From NCBI GenBank assembly GCA_002011165.2, contig MTMI02000011.1, forward strand, positions 123,546 to 187,545: 64,000 nt of DNA, written 5' to 3'. The translations under genes were made by a program, and so were the position numbers. The first letter of the stretch is position 1. Each line of letters opens with the position of its first letter. Below, in pieces: positions 52,958 to 62,759 of this stretch. Source of the DNA: Candidatus Mnemosynella biddleae. GTDB lineage: Archaea > Halobacteriota > Archaeoglobi > Mnemosynellales > Mnemosynellaceae. The notes beneath the pieces were generated by a model. It was not told where the DNA came from, searched no databases, and was given only the letters and a program-made list of their open reading frames with translations.

Positions 52958-54263
52958 GGAAGTTCTCAAAAAAGTTCTCAGAAAGGTGAAACCAAGTGAG
53001 GAAGAGAAGAAGGAGATGAGGAGGATTGCAGAAGAAGTTATCAGGAGACTTCAAGAGCTCACAGCAAATCTCGAATTTCCAGTTGAAATTCAGCTTGTTG
53101 GATCAGCTGCACGTGATACTTGGATCTCCGGTAACAGAGAGCTTGATATCTTTCTACTCTTCCCTCCAAATCTCTCGGAAGAGGAGATGGAAAGAATCGG
53201 GTTGGAGATCGGAAGGAAGGTCTCAGAAAATTACGAGGAGATGTATGCAGAACATCCGTATGTGAGAGTTAAGATTGATAGTTGGAATGTGGACATCGTT
53301 CCCTGTTTTAAAATAGATGATCCTTCTAAGAGAATTTCCGCAGTGGACAGAACACCGTTTCACAATGAGTATCTGAAAAAGAAGATAAAAGGAAAAGAAG
53401 ATGAAGTCCTCCTTTTGAAGCAGTTCATGAAGGGGATTGATGTTTATGGTGCTGAAGCAAGTGTTCAGGGATTCTCCGGTTTTCTTTGTGAACTTCTGAT
53501 CCTATATTACGGCTCATTTCTTGAGACCCTAAGGGGCGCTTCAAAATGGAAAAAAGGGGAGAGAATAGATATAGAAGGTCACGGAAATTATGAAGGAGAT
53601 GATGCGCTGATTGTGATCGATCCTGTGGACCCAAAGAGGAATGCTGCAGCAGCAGTCTCGATAGATTCGATGGCAAAATTCGTTGATGCCTCGAGATCCT
53701 TTCTAAAAAATCCTTCATTGGAGTTTTTCTTCCCAGAAAGAAAAATTCTCACGAAAAAGGAGCTTCTTGAAATTCTTAAAAAGAGGGAGACACTTCCCAT
53801 TGTAATTCTCTGGGAGACCGGAGGATTGGAGGAGGTCATATATCCTCAATTAAGGAAAGCTCAGGAGTCAATTTCTTCAATGCTTGAAAGACTGGGATTT
53901 AAGGTTTTGAGAAGTGGGATTTTCTACTCCTCCTATCCACTCCTCCTGTTGGAGATGGAGGTTTGGAAACTTCCTAGAGTGGAGAAACATCTTGGACCAT
54001 TCTTTACTCAGGAGTTTCATGCAGAGAGATTCAAGAGAAAATACAACATCATTTACATCGAAAATGGAAGATATATTGCTGAAAGAGAAAGAAAGTATAC
54101 CGAAGCGAGAGAAGCCCTTGAAAAAGAGGTGAAAAACTGTTCTACGGGAAAGAATCTAAAAGCCTCTTATTATAGAGTCCTCGTTGGAGAGGAGATTCTA
54201 GAGATTGAAGACAAAAAATTCACGGAGTTCCTTTCGAAATTCTTTCACGCAAGATTCCAGTAA
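52947..54263 (+). CDS. cca: CCA-adding enzyme (archaeal class I tRNA nucleotidyltransferase)
   Basis: A 438-residue enzyme adding the 3' CCA to tRNA. The nucleotidyltransferase core has LVGSAARDTWISGNRELDIF, giving the GS and first carboxylates, and WNVDIVPCFK supplies the third. VQGFSGFLCELLI is typical of the central domain. The length and order match archaeal enzymes. The tRNA gene in this window has no encoded CCA, consistent with need for this enzyme. It overlaps the HDAC-family gene tail to tail by 19 bp. Confidence 0.95.
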   Translation: MKVEEVLKKVLRKVKPSEEEKKEMRRIAEEVIRRLQELTANLEFPVEIQLVGSAARDTWISGNRELDIFLLFPPNLSEEEMERIGLEIGRKVSENYEEMYAEHPYVRVKIDSWNVDIVPCFKIDDPSKRISAVDRTPFHNEYLKKKIKGKEDEVLLLKQFMKGIDVYGAEASVQGFSGFLCELLILYYGSFLETLRGASKWKKGERIDIEGHGNYEGDDALIVIDPVDPKRNAAAAVSIDSMAKFVDASRSFLKNPSLEFFFPERKILTKKELLEILKKRETLPIVILWETGGLEEVIYPQLRKAQESISSMLERLGFKVLRSGIFYSSYPLLLLEMEVWKLPRVEKHLGPFFTQEFHAERFKRKYNIIYIENGRYIAERERKYTEAREALEKEVKNCSTGKNLKASYYRVLVGEEILEIEDKKFTEFLSKFFHARFQ

Positions 54264-55282
54264 TCCTTTTGCTTTTTCAGAGCCTCCTTAATGGCTTGAA
54301 GTGCTTTGTTTGAAATTCTGTCAATGGGGGGATTGTAAGGTTCCTCAAATTCTACGTCACTCTCTGAAAAAACCTTTATGGTTTTCGCAACAGAATATCC
54401 AAGGGCATCCGGATTATAACCTCCTTCAAGCACGAGCAGAACTCTGTTATCTAAGATACCTCTAACTACTTTTGACATCTTTTCAAAACCTTCTGAAGAG
54501 ATGTCCATCCCTCCTATTGGATCCAAAAAATGGGCATCAAAGCCAGCTGAAATGAGTATAAACTCTGGAGAGAACTCAGAAGCTATTGGAACAAGAAGTT
54601 CTTCAAAAGCGAGGAGATAAGCTGAATTTGTGCATCCTGCGGGAAGAGGAACGTTAACAGTGAAGCCCTCACCCTCACCTGCTCCAATTTCATCAATTCT
54701 TCCAGTTCCAGGATAAAACGGACTCTGGTGAATGGAAAAGAAAAGAACGTTCGGATCATAGTAAAAGGCGTGTTGAGTCCCGTTTCCATGGTGAACATCC
54801 CAGTCTATGATAAGGATCTTTCTGATTCCATAGTGGTACTGGAGGTATCTTGTTGCAATTCCAACGTTATTGAAGATGCAGAAACCCATTCCAGCGTTTA
54901 TCTCTGCGTGATGTCCCGGGGGTCTAATCAAAGCCATTCCATTTTCAGCTTTTCCTTCTGCAATTTCTTCAGCGCATTTCAAAACTCCTCCGACAGCGTG
55001 AAGAGCAACTTCAAAAGAAAGAGAGGAAAGAGGAGTATCGAAATCGAGATAACCTCCTCCAGATTCGCAGATTCTTCTAACTTCCTCAATGTAGTCTTCT
55101 GAATGAATATAAGCAATCTCGATGAGTTCAGCTTTTCTAGAATTCTCAACTCTTAGCTTTTCCTTTAATCCAAGTCTTTCAATGGTTCGAAATGCGGAAA
55201 GAAGTCTCCTTGAACTCTCTGGATGATCTCCAGTGTCGTGCTTCAAGTAGATTTCATCATAAACCAAGATGAATTCACTCAT
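54245..55282 (-). CDS. Histone-deacetylase-superfamily hydrolase
   Basis: A 345-residue zinc amidohydrolase with RPPGHHAE (catalytic His pair), GFCIFNNVGIA, IIDWDVHHGNGTQHAFY (zinc ligands Asp and His), and LISAGFDAHFLDPIGG (third ligand). Prokaryotic members deacetylate acetyl-polyamines, acetyl-lysine or other small amides. It starts one base inside the stop of the TPP-enzyme gene, so both are translated together; a common pathway is inferred. Confidence 0.9.
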   Translation of the reverse strand: MSEFILVYDEIYLKHDTGDHPESSRRLLSAFRTIERLGLKEKLRVENSRKAELIEIAYIHSEDYIEEVRRICESGGGYLDFDTPLSSLSFEVALHAVGGVLKCAEEIAEGKAENGMALIRPPGHHAEINAGMGFCIFNNVGIATRYLQYHYGIRKILIIDWDVHHGNGTQHAFYYDPNVLFFSIHQSPFYPGTGRIDEIGAGEGEGFTVNVPLPAGCTNSAYLLAFEELLVPIASEFSPEFILISAGFDAHFLDPIGGMDISSEGFEKMSKVVRGILDNRVLLVLEGGYNPDALGYSVAKTIKVFSESDVEFEEPYNPPIDRISNKALQAIKEALKKQKDYWNLA

Positions 55283-56994
55283 CAGCAGATCCCTTTTCTC
55301 TTTGCTTCTTCCATATAGGGTATCACGGGAGACTCCATAAACTCTATTTTTGCGTCTATGAGTGTAGGCTTTCCGCTCTCTCTCGCCTCTTTCATAGCAT
55401 CTTTCACTTCATCTGGTCTTTCCACTCTCATTCCTTTCCATCCGAAGCTCTCTGCAAGCTTGACGAAATCGGTTTCAACGAAATCAACAGAGATACACTT
55501 ATCACAGTAGAATAGTTTCTGGGCCCATTTGATCCATCCAAAGCACTGATTGTTGAAGATTATCATCGTGATTGGGAGATTGTATCTTGCGCAGGTCTCC
55601 ATGTCTCCTATGGTATATCCGAAGGATCCATCTCCGCTGATTCCTATGACATGTCTATCTTGTGCCGCCACTTTCACTCCGATTGCAGCTGGAAGGCCAT
55701 AACCTATTCCTGCTAGACCTCTATTGGTTATATATCTTCTTCCATACTTTTTGAGCGTAAGATAGCATGCACTCCACCCAGCCTGATAGGCTGCATCACT
55801 CACAAAAATGTCATCCTCGCCCATAAATTCTCCAATCTCTTTTATAAGCCTCTGAGGTTTCATTGGAGTTGCATTTGAATTCACTTTCTCTTCCACTACG
55901 CTCCACCACTCTTGATAGGCCTTTCTTATCCTCTCTATCACAGGGGAATTTTCGAGTTCCCTCTTCTTCACCTTTTCCTTTAATGCCTCATTCAGCATTT
56001 TTAATCCTAATTTCACATCGCATGGAATTTTCACATCGGTTCTGAAGTTTCTTCCCATTTCTTTGGCATCAACATCCATGTGGATAATTCTTGCATCTTT
56101 TCCAAGAGTCCAGTTAAATGTTGCGAATTGACCAGTTTTACATCCTATGAAGAAGACTAGGTCTGCTTCAGAGACAAGTTTGTTTGCGTGACCTCTTCCA
56201 TTCAATCCAAGCAATCCGAGACTCAGAGGATGTGTTTCAGGAATACTTCCCTTTCCTGTAATCGTCGTTGCAACAGGAATTACAAGATACTCTGCAAGCT
56301 CTCTTAGCTCTTCATAAGCTTGAGATATGTGAACCCCGCCTCCCGCAACGATCACAGGTCTCTCAGCTTCAGAAAGCAGTTTAACAGCTTCGGAGATCTT
56401 CGAGGGATCAGGAGCAACTCTTAGAGGAGGATATCTTGAGAATTCTTCTTCAACATAGAGATCCTCTTCCTTAAACTCGTAATCTGTATCGAAGACATCA
56501 TGAGGAATGTCTATGAGCACTGGCCCTGGTCTTTCAGATGTTGCAATTCTGAAAGCATGTCGAACAACTTTTGGAAGATTCTCAGGAATATCAACTTTTG
56601 CTTGCCATTTTGTGATACTCTTAAATAGAGGAATTTGATCGAAGCCCTGAGAGGCATTTCCATATTCATCTCTCGTTTGCCAAGTGGTTGGAATGTCTGC
56701 GATGATAGCAAGAACCGGAACAGAAGAGTTATAAGACTCTCCGATGCCCGGAGGAAGATTTATTGCTCCTGGCCCAACTGTTGCATCACAGACTCCAACT
56801 TTTCCAGTGAATTTCGCATAGGCATCCGCAGCAAATGAGGCGTTCCTCTCATCTCTCATTCCTATATGCGTTATCTCAGGTTGAAGATCATAGATTCCTT
56901 CGTATAGAGCTAGTGTCTGAACGCCAGGAACTCCAAAAACGTGTTTTACTTTATAATCTTTCAGCATTCTGGCAAGAGCACTTCCAATTTTCAT
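55282..56994 (-). CDS. Thiamine-diphosphate enzyme (acetolactate-synthase/decarboxylase-like)
   Basis: A 570-residue three-domain ThDP enzyme. The N-terminal PYR domain has HVFGVPGVQTLAL and MRDERNASFAADAYAK, with the activating glutamate in this segment. The central domain has VIVAGGGVHIS, and the C-terminal PP domain has GDGSFGYTIGDMETCARYN followed by IIFNNQCFG. The substrate could be pyruvate, oxalyl-CoA or another 2-keto acid. No acetolactate synthase small subunit is nearby. It is coupled to the HDAC-family gene (TGATG). Confidence 0.88.
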   Translation of the reverse strand: MKIGSALARMLKDYKVKHVFGVPGVQTLALYEGIYDLQPEITHIGMRDERNASFAADAYAKFTGKVGVCDATVGPGAINLPPGIGESYNSSVPVLAIIADIPTTWQTRDEYGNASQGFDQIPLFKSITKWQAKVDIPENLPKVVRHAFRIATSERPGPVLIDIPHDVFDTDYEFKEEDLYVEEEFSRYPPLRVAPDPSKISEAVKLLSEAERPVIVAGGGVHISQAYEELRELAEYLVIPVATTITGKGSIPETHPLSLGLLGLNGRGHANKLVSEADLVFFIGCKTGQFATFNWTLGKDARIIHMDVDAKEMGRNFRTDVKIPCDVKLGLKMLNEALKEKVKKRELENSPVIERIRKAYQEWWSVVEEKVNSNATPMKPQRLIKEIGEFMGEDDIFVSDAAYQAGWSACYLTLKKYGRRYITNRGLAGIGYGLPAAIGVKVAAQDRHVIGISGDGSFGYTIGDMETCARYNLPITMIIFNNQCFGWIKWAQKLFYCDKCISVDFVETDFVKLAESFGWKGMRVERPDEVKDAMKEARESGKPTLIDAKIEFMESPVIPYMEEAKRKGIC

Positions 56995-57132
56995 GATTTT
57001 TCACCATTAAAGGATTAGTACCTCTAAGTTTAAAAACATTTGAGTTCCTTTTCGATCATGTTGAATTCTCTAACAATCAAAAAGTTATAGTGCAGGTTAA
57101 TGAAAAATTCATTTTCAGGAGGTGTAGAAAAG

Positions 57133-57615
57133 ATGAAAACCGAGGTTGTGAGAATGGAAATTCCAGAGGGATGCAACATAATCATCGGGCAGTCGCATTT
57201 CATAAAGAGTGTGGAGGACATCCACGAAGCAATGGTAAATTCTGTTCCGAATATCGAATTCGGTTTAGCTTTTTGCGAGGCGTCTGGGAAGAGATTGATA
57301 AGACATTCAGGAAATTCGGAAGAGCTAAGAAAGATTGCGATAGAAAATGCAAACAGAATTTCTGCAGGCCACGTATTTGTTCTTCTCATAAGGAATGCTT
57401 ATCCAATAAACGTTCTCGGAGCACTAAAAAATGTTCCAGAAGTTTGCAGAATATTCTGTGCAACTGCAAATCCTCTTGAGGTCATAGTTGCTGAGACAGA
57501 ACAGGGAAGAGGAGTTATCGGAGTTGTTGACGGAGAGACTCCTCTGGGGGTTGAGGGTGAAGAAGACATAGCGGAGAGAAAGAAGTTTCTGAGGGATATC
57601 GGATACAAACTTTAA
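57133..57615 (+). CDS. Adenosine-specific kinase family protein
   Basis: A 160-residue protein. Start ATG 57133 is fixed by AGGAGGTG just upstream, not the in-frame upstream ATG. Signatures [33 protein letters not shown] and [15 protein letters not shown] match the archaeal adenosine-specific kinase family (Pae2307 type). It probably phosphorylates or binds adenosine compounds. It lies 28 bp before leuS. Confidence 0.9.
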   Translation: MKTEVVRMEIPEGCNIIIGQSHFIKSVEDIHEAMVNSVPNIEFGLAFCEASGKRLIRHSGNSEELRKIAIENANRISAGHVFVLLIRNAYPINVLGALKNVPEVCRIFCATANPLEVIVAETEQGRGVIGVVDGETPLGVEGEEDIAERKKFLRDIGYKL

Positions 57616-57643
57616 ATATCTCTACCTCTAAATTTCGTGGAAG

Positions 57644-60472
57644 ATGACGAGCAGAGAGATAGATCTGAAAGAGATAGAGAAAAAATGGCAGGAGAAGTGG
57701 TTCTCTGAGGGAATTTTCAATGCAGAACCTGATGGAAGGGAGAAGTTTTTCATAACGATCCCCTATCCCTATCTCAACGGGAATCTTCACGTTGGTCACA
57801 CGAGGACTTTCACAATAGGAGATGTTATAGCCAGATGGAAGAGAATGCTCGGGTACAACGTGCTCTATCCCATGGGCTTTCACGTTACTGGAACTCCAAT
57901 TGTCGGTCTTGCAGAGCTCATAGCTAAAAGGGATGAGGAGACTCTCAGAGTTTACAATCAGCTTCATGGAATTCCAATGGAGGATCTTCTGAAACTAACT
58001 ACTCCAGAGAAGATTGTAGAATACTTCTCAAGAGAAGCAGAAAAAGACATGAAGGGCATAGGATACTCGATTGACTGGAGAAGGAAGTTCACAACAACTG
58101 ATCCGCACTATCAGAAGTTTATAGAGTGGCAGTTCAGAAAGCTCAAAGAGGGAGGATATGTTTCCAAAGGATCTCATCCAGTGAGATGGTGCCCGAACGA
58201 TGGAAATCCAGTTGAGGATCATGATATTCTGAGAGGAGAAGAGGCCACAATTGTTGATTTCGTGCTGATAAAGTTCAAACTTGAAGATATTGTTCTTCCA
58301 TGTGCAACTCTAAGACCTGAAACAGTTTTTGGAGTCACCAACCTTTGGGTGAATCCGTCTGCAACGTATGTGAAAGCCAAGGTAGATGATGAGGTCTGGA
58401 TTCTCAGCGAGAAAGCTCTCTGGAAGCTGTCGTATGCGGAGAAAAGAATCGAGGAGATCGAAAGGATTAAAGGAGAGGAACTTCTCGGGAAATTCGTAGT
58501 GAATCCTGTCACAAAGGATGAAGTACCGATTCTCCCGGCTGAGTTCGTCGATCCAAATAACGGAAGTGGAATTGTTATGAGCGTTCCTGCTCACGCTCCC
58601 TACGATTATCTCGCTCTCAGGGATCTCGGAGAGGAGATAAAGAAATATGGAATGAAGGAGCTTAAGCTCATCTCTCTCATCGATGTTCCCGATCTTGGAA
58701 AATATCCTGCTGTTGAGGTTGTTGAGAATCTTGGAGTTAAGGATCAGAATGATGAGAAGGCAGAGGAAGCAACAAAGATAGTGTACAGAAAAGAGTTTCA
58801 CACTGGAGTTTTGAACGAAGTGACCGGAAAGTACGCCGGAATAAAAGTCTCGGAGATTAAGGAGAGGCTCACGGAGGATCTCATTGGCGAAGGAGTGGCT
58901 GAAATCTTTTACGACTTCAGCGAGTCTCCTGTCATCTGCAGATGCGGTGCAGAGTGTGTGGTGAAGCTTGTTAGAGATCAGTGGTTTCTAACTTACTCCA
59001 ATCCTGAGTGGAAGAGAAGAGCTCTCGAATGTCTCTCGAGTATGAGGATAATTCCAGAAGAAATTAGAAAGGAGTTTGAAAATAAAATAGACTGGCTCAG
59101 AGATAAAGCATGTGCGAGAAGAAAAGGACTGGGTACGAGACTTCCTTGGGATCGAGAGTGGCTTATAGAGTCTCTTGCCGATTCCACCATTTACATGGCT
59201 TATTATATCCTTGCGAAGTATGTCCATGGGATTGAAGCTGAAAAGTTATGTGATGAGTTCTTTGACTACGTGTTCTTGAACGTCGGAGATCCTGAGAAGA
59301 TTTCGGAGAAAACCGGAATAGCTGAAGAGCTCATCAGAAGAATTCGAGAGGATTTTGAATACTGGTATCCAGTTGATCTGAGATCCTCCGGAAAAGACCT
59401 TATTCCGAATCATCTCCTCTTCTTTATCTTCCACCACGTTGCAATCTTCCCCGAGAGACACTGGCCACGGGGAATAAGCATCAACGGATACGTCTCTCTC
59501 GAAGGACAGAAGATGAGCAAGTCGAAAGGACCTTTGATGACCATGAGAGAGGCAATTGAAAGATTCGGAGCAGATGCATCAAGACTTTACATCTTGGGGA
59601 ACTCCGAGCATACGAAAGATGCAGATTGGAGGAATGCGGAAGTTGAAGCAACGAGAAAACAGCTCATAAGATTCTATCATCTTCTCACCGAGATGAGTGG
59701 TGGTGAAATTGACGAGACCAATCATTTGGACAGATGGCTCATGAGCACGATGCAATTGAGAATAAAGGATGTGAACGAGGCTCTTGAGAATGTTCAAACG
59801 AGAAGAGCTGTTCAGAGCGCTTTTTATCAGCTTCTCAACGATGTGAGATGGTATCAGAGGAGGAGCGGAAAGAAAATTCCGGCTGAGCTCAGGGATGAAT
59901 GGATAAAACTTCTATCTCCCTTTATCCCGCATCTCTGCGAGGAGCTCTGGAGCAAGTATCATGAAGGGTTCGTCTCTCTGGAGCCTTATCCACAGTACAA
60001 CGAGAGAAAGGTTGACAGAGCGTCTCTGCTTTCGGAGGAGCTCATCAAGCAGACGTACGAGGATATTCAGGAGATTATAAGGGTGACCGAGATGACACCC
60101 AAGAGGATCATAATTTACGTTGCACCAGAATGGAAGAAAGATGTCTACAGAAGGATGATTGAGGAGAAAAGAGATGGGAGGATTGACATAGGTGCCGTAA
60201 TAAAATCTTTTAAGGATTCTGGAATTCCGATGAAGGAACTCTCGGAGTTCGTGAGAAAAGAAGCCAAGAGAGTTGTCTCGATGGACGAGAGCATTCTCAA
60301 AGTCTATCTTGAGGAAATAAATGAGGAAGAACTTTACAGAGATTCGGTGGAGTTCTTCTCTTCAGAATTCGGGTGCTCTGTAGAGGTCTGCTCAGCGGAA
60401 GAAGCGTTCTACGATCCCGCAAATAAAAGAGGGATGGCAAAACCGATGAAGCCTGCAATTTACATCGAATGA
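57644..60472 (+). CDS. leuS: Leucyl-tRNA synthetase (archaeal type)
   Basis: A 942-residue class I synthetase. The HIGH motif appears as HVGH in NGNLHVGHTRTF, KMSKS in GQKMSKSKGPL, and the CP1 editing domain contains TLRPETVFGVTNLWV. The archaeal/eukaryotic arrangement has the C-terminal extension after the anticodon-binding domain. The 3' end overlaps the convergent DUF5611-like gene by 13 bp. Confidence 0.97.
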   Translation: MTSREIDLKEIEKKWQEKWFSEGIFNAEPDGREKFFITIPYPYLNGNLHVGHTRTFTIGDVIARWKRMLGYNVLYPMGFHVTGTPIVGLAELIAKRDEETLRVYNQLHGIPMEDLLKLTTPEKIVEYFSREAEKDMKGIGYSIDWRRKFTTTDPHYQKFIEWQFRKLKEGGYVSKGSHPVRWCPNDGNPVEDHDILRGEEATIVDFVLIKFKLEDIVLPCATLRPETVFGVTNLWVNPSATYVKAKVDDEVWILSEKALWKLSYAEKRIEEIERIKGEELLGKFVVNPVTKDEVPILPAEFVDPNNGSGIVMSVPAHAPYDYLALRDLGEEIKKYGMKELKLISLIDVPDLGKYPAVEVVENLGVKDQNDEKAEEATKIVYRKEFHTGVLNEVTGKYAGIKVSEIKERLTEDLIGEGVAEIFYDFSESPVICRCGAECVVKLVRDQWFLTYSNPEWKRRALECLSSMRIIPEEIRKEFENKIDWLRDKACARRKGLGTRLPWDREWLIESLADSTIYMAYYILAKYVHGIEAEKLCDEFFDYVFLNVGDPEKISEKTGIAEELIRRIREDFEYWYPVDLRSSGKDLIPNHLLFFIFHHVAIFPERHWPRGISINGYVSLEGQKMSKSKGPLMTMREAIERFGADASRLYILGNSEHTKDADWRNAEVEATRKQLIRFYHLLTEMSGGEIDETNHLDRWLMSTMQLRIKDVNEALENVQTRRAVQSAFYQLLNDVRWYQRRSGKKIPAELRDEWIKLLSPFIPHLCEELWSKYHEGFVSLEPYPQYNERKVDRASLLSEELIKQTYEDIQEIIRVTEMTPKRIIIYVAPEWKKDVYRRMIEEKRDGRIDIGAVIKSFKDSGIPMKELSEFVRKEAKRVVSMDESILKVYLEEINEEELYRDSVEFFSSEFGCSVEVCSAEEAFYDPANKRGMAKPMKPAIYIE

Positions 60473-60768
60473 TCGCTCGACATCATTCTCTTTCTTTCTT
60501 TTGTCGTGTATCCAGTGGCTTCATCAAGAAATCTCCGAAATCTTTTGTTGGTATCCAGAATTACATCATCTGTTGCTTTTGCATTTGGTTTGCTCTCCAC
60601 AACAAGTTTTCCATCTCTAATGCCAACTTTCAACTCCTCGAGAGCTCCGTAACTTAAAACGAGAAATTCTCCATCTTCTTTCACTTCCACGGGAAATTCT
60701 CTTGCGAGGATCCCTTTTATTCTCTCTAAATCCGCACTTAAACCCCTCTTTATTTTGTATTCCCTCAT
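60460..60768 (-). CDS. DUF5611-like archaeal protein
   Basis: A 102-residue protein starting MREYKIKRGLSADLERI, with FLVLSYGALEELKVGI and NKRFRRFLDEATGYT, resembling the small archaeal DUF5611 family. The function is unknown. ATG 60768 is preferred because GGGTGATGA lies just before it; upstream in-frame ATG codons would push it into the divergent PAC2-family promoter. Confidence 0.75.
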   Translation of the reverse strand: MREYKIKRGLSADLERIKGILAREFPVEVKEDGEFLVLSYGALEELKVGIRDGKLVVESKPNAKATDDVILDTNKRFRRFLDEATGYTTKERKRMMSSDHSM

Positions 60769-60841
60769 TTCATCACCCTCAGATTTTTTAACAAACTTTA
60801 ATAGGTTCATCCAAATTAATTCTTTTTGGGGAGGGAAAGAG

Positions 60842-61585
60842 TTGGTAAAAGAGTTTCACAGGACTGAAAACTTTGTGGTTTATATGGACCCTCCATCTTC
60901 AGACTCGCCTGTGCTCGTTGAGGGATTTCCGGGTATAGCCCTTGTTGGAGTAATAGCCTGCAATCACATGATACAGGAGCTCAAGATGAAAGAGATAGGA
61001 TTCATCCTTTCTCATCTCATGCCTCCCGTGGCATTAATTCAAGAAGGAGTTTACACCCCTCCGATAAGAATTTACGAAGATTCTGAGAAAAAACTCATTA
61101 CAGTTGTCTCCGATGTCCCAATTCCTTTAGCAATAACAAATGAACTCGGAAAGGTGATTGTTGATATATGCGAGAGAATTTCAGCGAGAGAGGTTGTGAC
61201 AATAGCCGGTCTTGCAACCGGTGCTGAGGATAGGAGAGTATTTATCAGCTTCTCCTCTCAAGAACTGAAGAGCAGAAAGGTTGAAGGGGTTGAGGAATTC
61301 TACATGGGAACCATCTCTGGAATAGCAGGAAGCACCATGATGGAATGTTTTGCTAGAGGGATCCCTGCAATCAGTCTCTTGGGAGAGACCCCATCACTAA
61401 ATCCGGATCCAAAAGCATCTGCAGAGGTTATAAAGGTGATAAATCTCATGTACGGCTGGGAAATAAGCGTTGATAAGCTTCTCGAAGAGGCAGAGAAGAT
61501 AGAGCTACAGATGCAGAAACTCGCGGAGCAGGTAAGGGAGAGAGCCGATAAAGATAGATTTGCAGATTACAGAATGTATGGGTGA
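60842..61585 (+). CDS. PAC2-family protein with C-terminal HbYX-like motif (proteasome-assembly-chaperone-like)
   Basis: A 247-residue protein with VLVEGFPGIALVGVIA, VTIAGLATGAEDRRV and GISGIAGS-type segments typical of PAC2 (written TISGIAGSTM here). A predicted coiled coil at the end (EKIELQMQKLAEQV) is followed by MYG as the final three residues, a hydrophobic-Tyr-X motif of the kind that docks into proteasome alpha-ring pockets. The start is TTG 60842 with GGGGAGG upstream; earlier in-frame starts would overlap the divergent gene. Confidence 0.82.
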   Translation: MVKEFHRTENFVVYMDPPSSDSPVLVEGFPGIALVGVIACNHMIQELKMKEIGFILSHLMPPVALIQEGVYTPPIRIYEDSEKKLITVVSDVPIPLAITNELGKVIVDICERISAREVVTIAGLATGAEDRRVFISFSSQELKSRKVEGVEEFYMGTISGIAGSTMMECFARGIPAISLLGETPSLNPDPKASAEVIKVINLMYGWEISVDKLLEEAEKIELQMQKLAEQVRERADKDRFADYRMYG

Positions 61586-61590
61586 TGGTT

Positions 61591-61983
61591 ATGGAGTATA
61601 TAGCTCTAACAAGCATATCGTCCGCAATAATAAGGGATTTAATGGCTCACAAGCTCAGAAGCATGGAGCTCAGAAGTGCGCATAACATCTTTTCCATGAT
61701 GGCAATAAGAGTTGGAGATTGTGTTTTCATAACAGATAGAAGCATTCATGATCTTGTCCCGGGGTCGAGAGGAGTTATTGCGAGGGTGAGAAGTAAGGAG
61801 GTCAATCTTCATCGTTCTTTGCACTACGTAGACGGCATTACGGAAGAGAGGGAGACTCTCACCATTCGAGCTCAGTTCGAAATGGTGACGATGGGAAGAA
61901 TCAGGAGAATTCTGAAGAATGAGTTCGGGTCTCCAGTGATAGTTGAGGCGGATGCAATTCCGTATTATGAGGAGGCTCGTTGA
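61591..61983 (+). CDS. DUF473-like archaeal protein
   Basis: A 130-residue protein starting MEYIALTSISSAIIRDL, with ELRSAHNIFSM, GDCVFITDRSIHDLVPGSRGVIARV and VTMGRIRRILKNEFG. It resembles the archaeal DUF473 family, whose role is unknown. ATG 61591 is preferred: GGTGAT precedes it by four bases, as at rpl11. It lies between a PAC2-family gene and an MBL-fold gene with overlaps on both sides, so it is in one operon. Confidence 0.75.
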   Translation: MEYIALTSISSAIIRDLMAHKLRSMELRSAHNIFSMMAIRVGDCVFITDRSIHDLVPGSRGVIARVRSKEVNLHRSLHYVDGITEERETLTIRAQFEMVTMGRIRRILKNEFGSPVIVEADAIPYYEEAR

Positions 61984-62759
61984 TGAGGATATATTGCCTC
62001 GTGGATAACTACGCTCCGCTGACTTCTCAGAATATTCTTTCTGAACACGGAGCATCTTTTTTAATAGAATCCGATGACGTTCTCATTCTTTTCGACACAG
62101 GTCAAACCGGAAAGGTTCTGAAAAATAACGCCTCGGTTATGGGTTTAGATCTGAGGAAGCTTACACACGTTGTCTTATCCCACGGTCATTACGATCACAC
62201 TGGAGGTCTTTCAGAAGTCCTCGAATTTCAACCTGTCGTGATCGCGTCACAGCACGCTTTTAAACCAAAATACTCCAAAAAGAGATACATAGGATCTCCG
62301 ATCTCCTTAGAGGAAGTGGAGAGAAGGACGGAAGTTGTTTTGAGCGAGAATGAGCTCAAAATAGCGGATGGAATTTTTGTTACAGGAGAGATACCCCGGA
62401 TCACGAGGTTTGAGACGATAGAGGGATTATTCCTAGATGAGGAAAGAAAGATTAAAGACCCGCTCAAGGATGATCGGGCTATGATTGTTGGGGACTCTCT
62501 CCTTACAGGATGCTGTCATTCTGGAATCGTAAACACGCTAAATTATGTGGAAGAGAACCACGAGATAGAGAGGATTATTGGAGGGCTTCATTTGCATAAT
62601 GCATCTGAGGAGAGACTCTCCAAGACAATGGAGTATCTCCTCGAGAAGAATTTCGAATTATTCGTCGGACATTGCACTGGAATTAACACTTTCTGTCGTT
62701 TTATTTCTTCCGATCTTTCAGTCAAACTCCTACACTCAGGCTTCATCTTAGAGCTCTGA
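61983..62759 (+). CDS. MBL-fold hydrolase (dihydropterin RFA-P synthase-like family)
   Basis: A 258-residue metallo-beta-lactamase fold protein. Metal ligands are in LSHGHYDHTGG, GCCHSGIVNT and GGLHLHNA, and the C-terminal VGHCTGIN is typical of the group once assigned as dihydropteroate/methanopterin-pathway RFA-P synthases. That assignment is not certain. Start ATG 61983 overlaps the DUF473-like stop (TGATG). It overlaps thyX by 17 bp tail to tail. Confidence 0.82.
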   Translation: MRIYCLVDNYAPLTSQNILSEHGASFLIESDDVLILFDTGQTGKVLKNNASVMGLDLRKLTHVVLSHGHYDHTGGLSEVLEFQPVVIASQHAFKPKYSKKRYIGSPISLEEVERRTEVVLSENELKIADGIFVTGEIPRITRFETIEGLFLDEERKIKDPLKDDRAMIVGDSLLTGCCHSGIVNTLNYVEENHEIERIIGGLHLHNASEERLSKTMEYLLEKNFELFVGHCTGINTFCRFISSDLSVKLLHSGFILEL

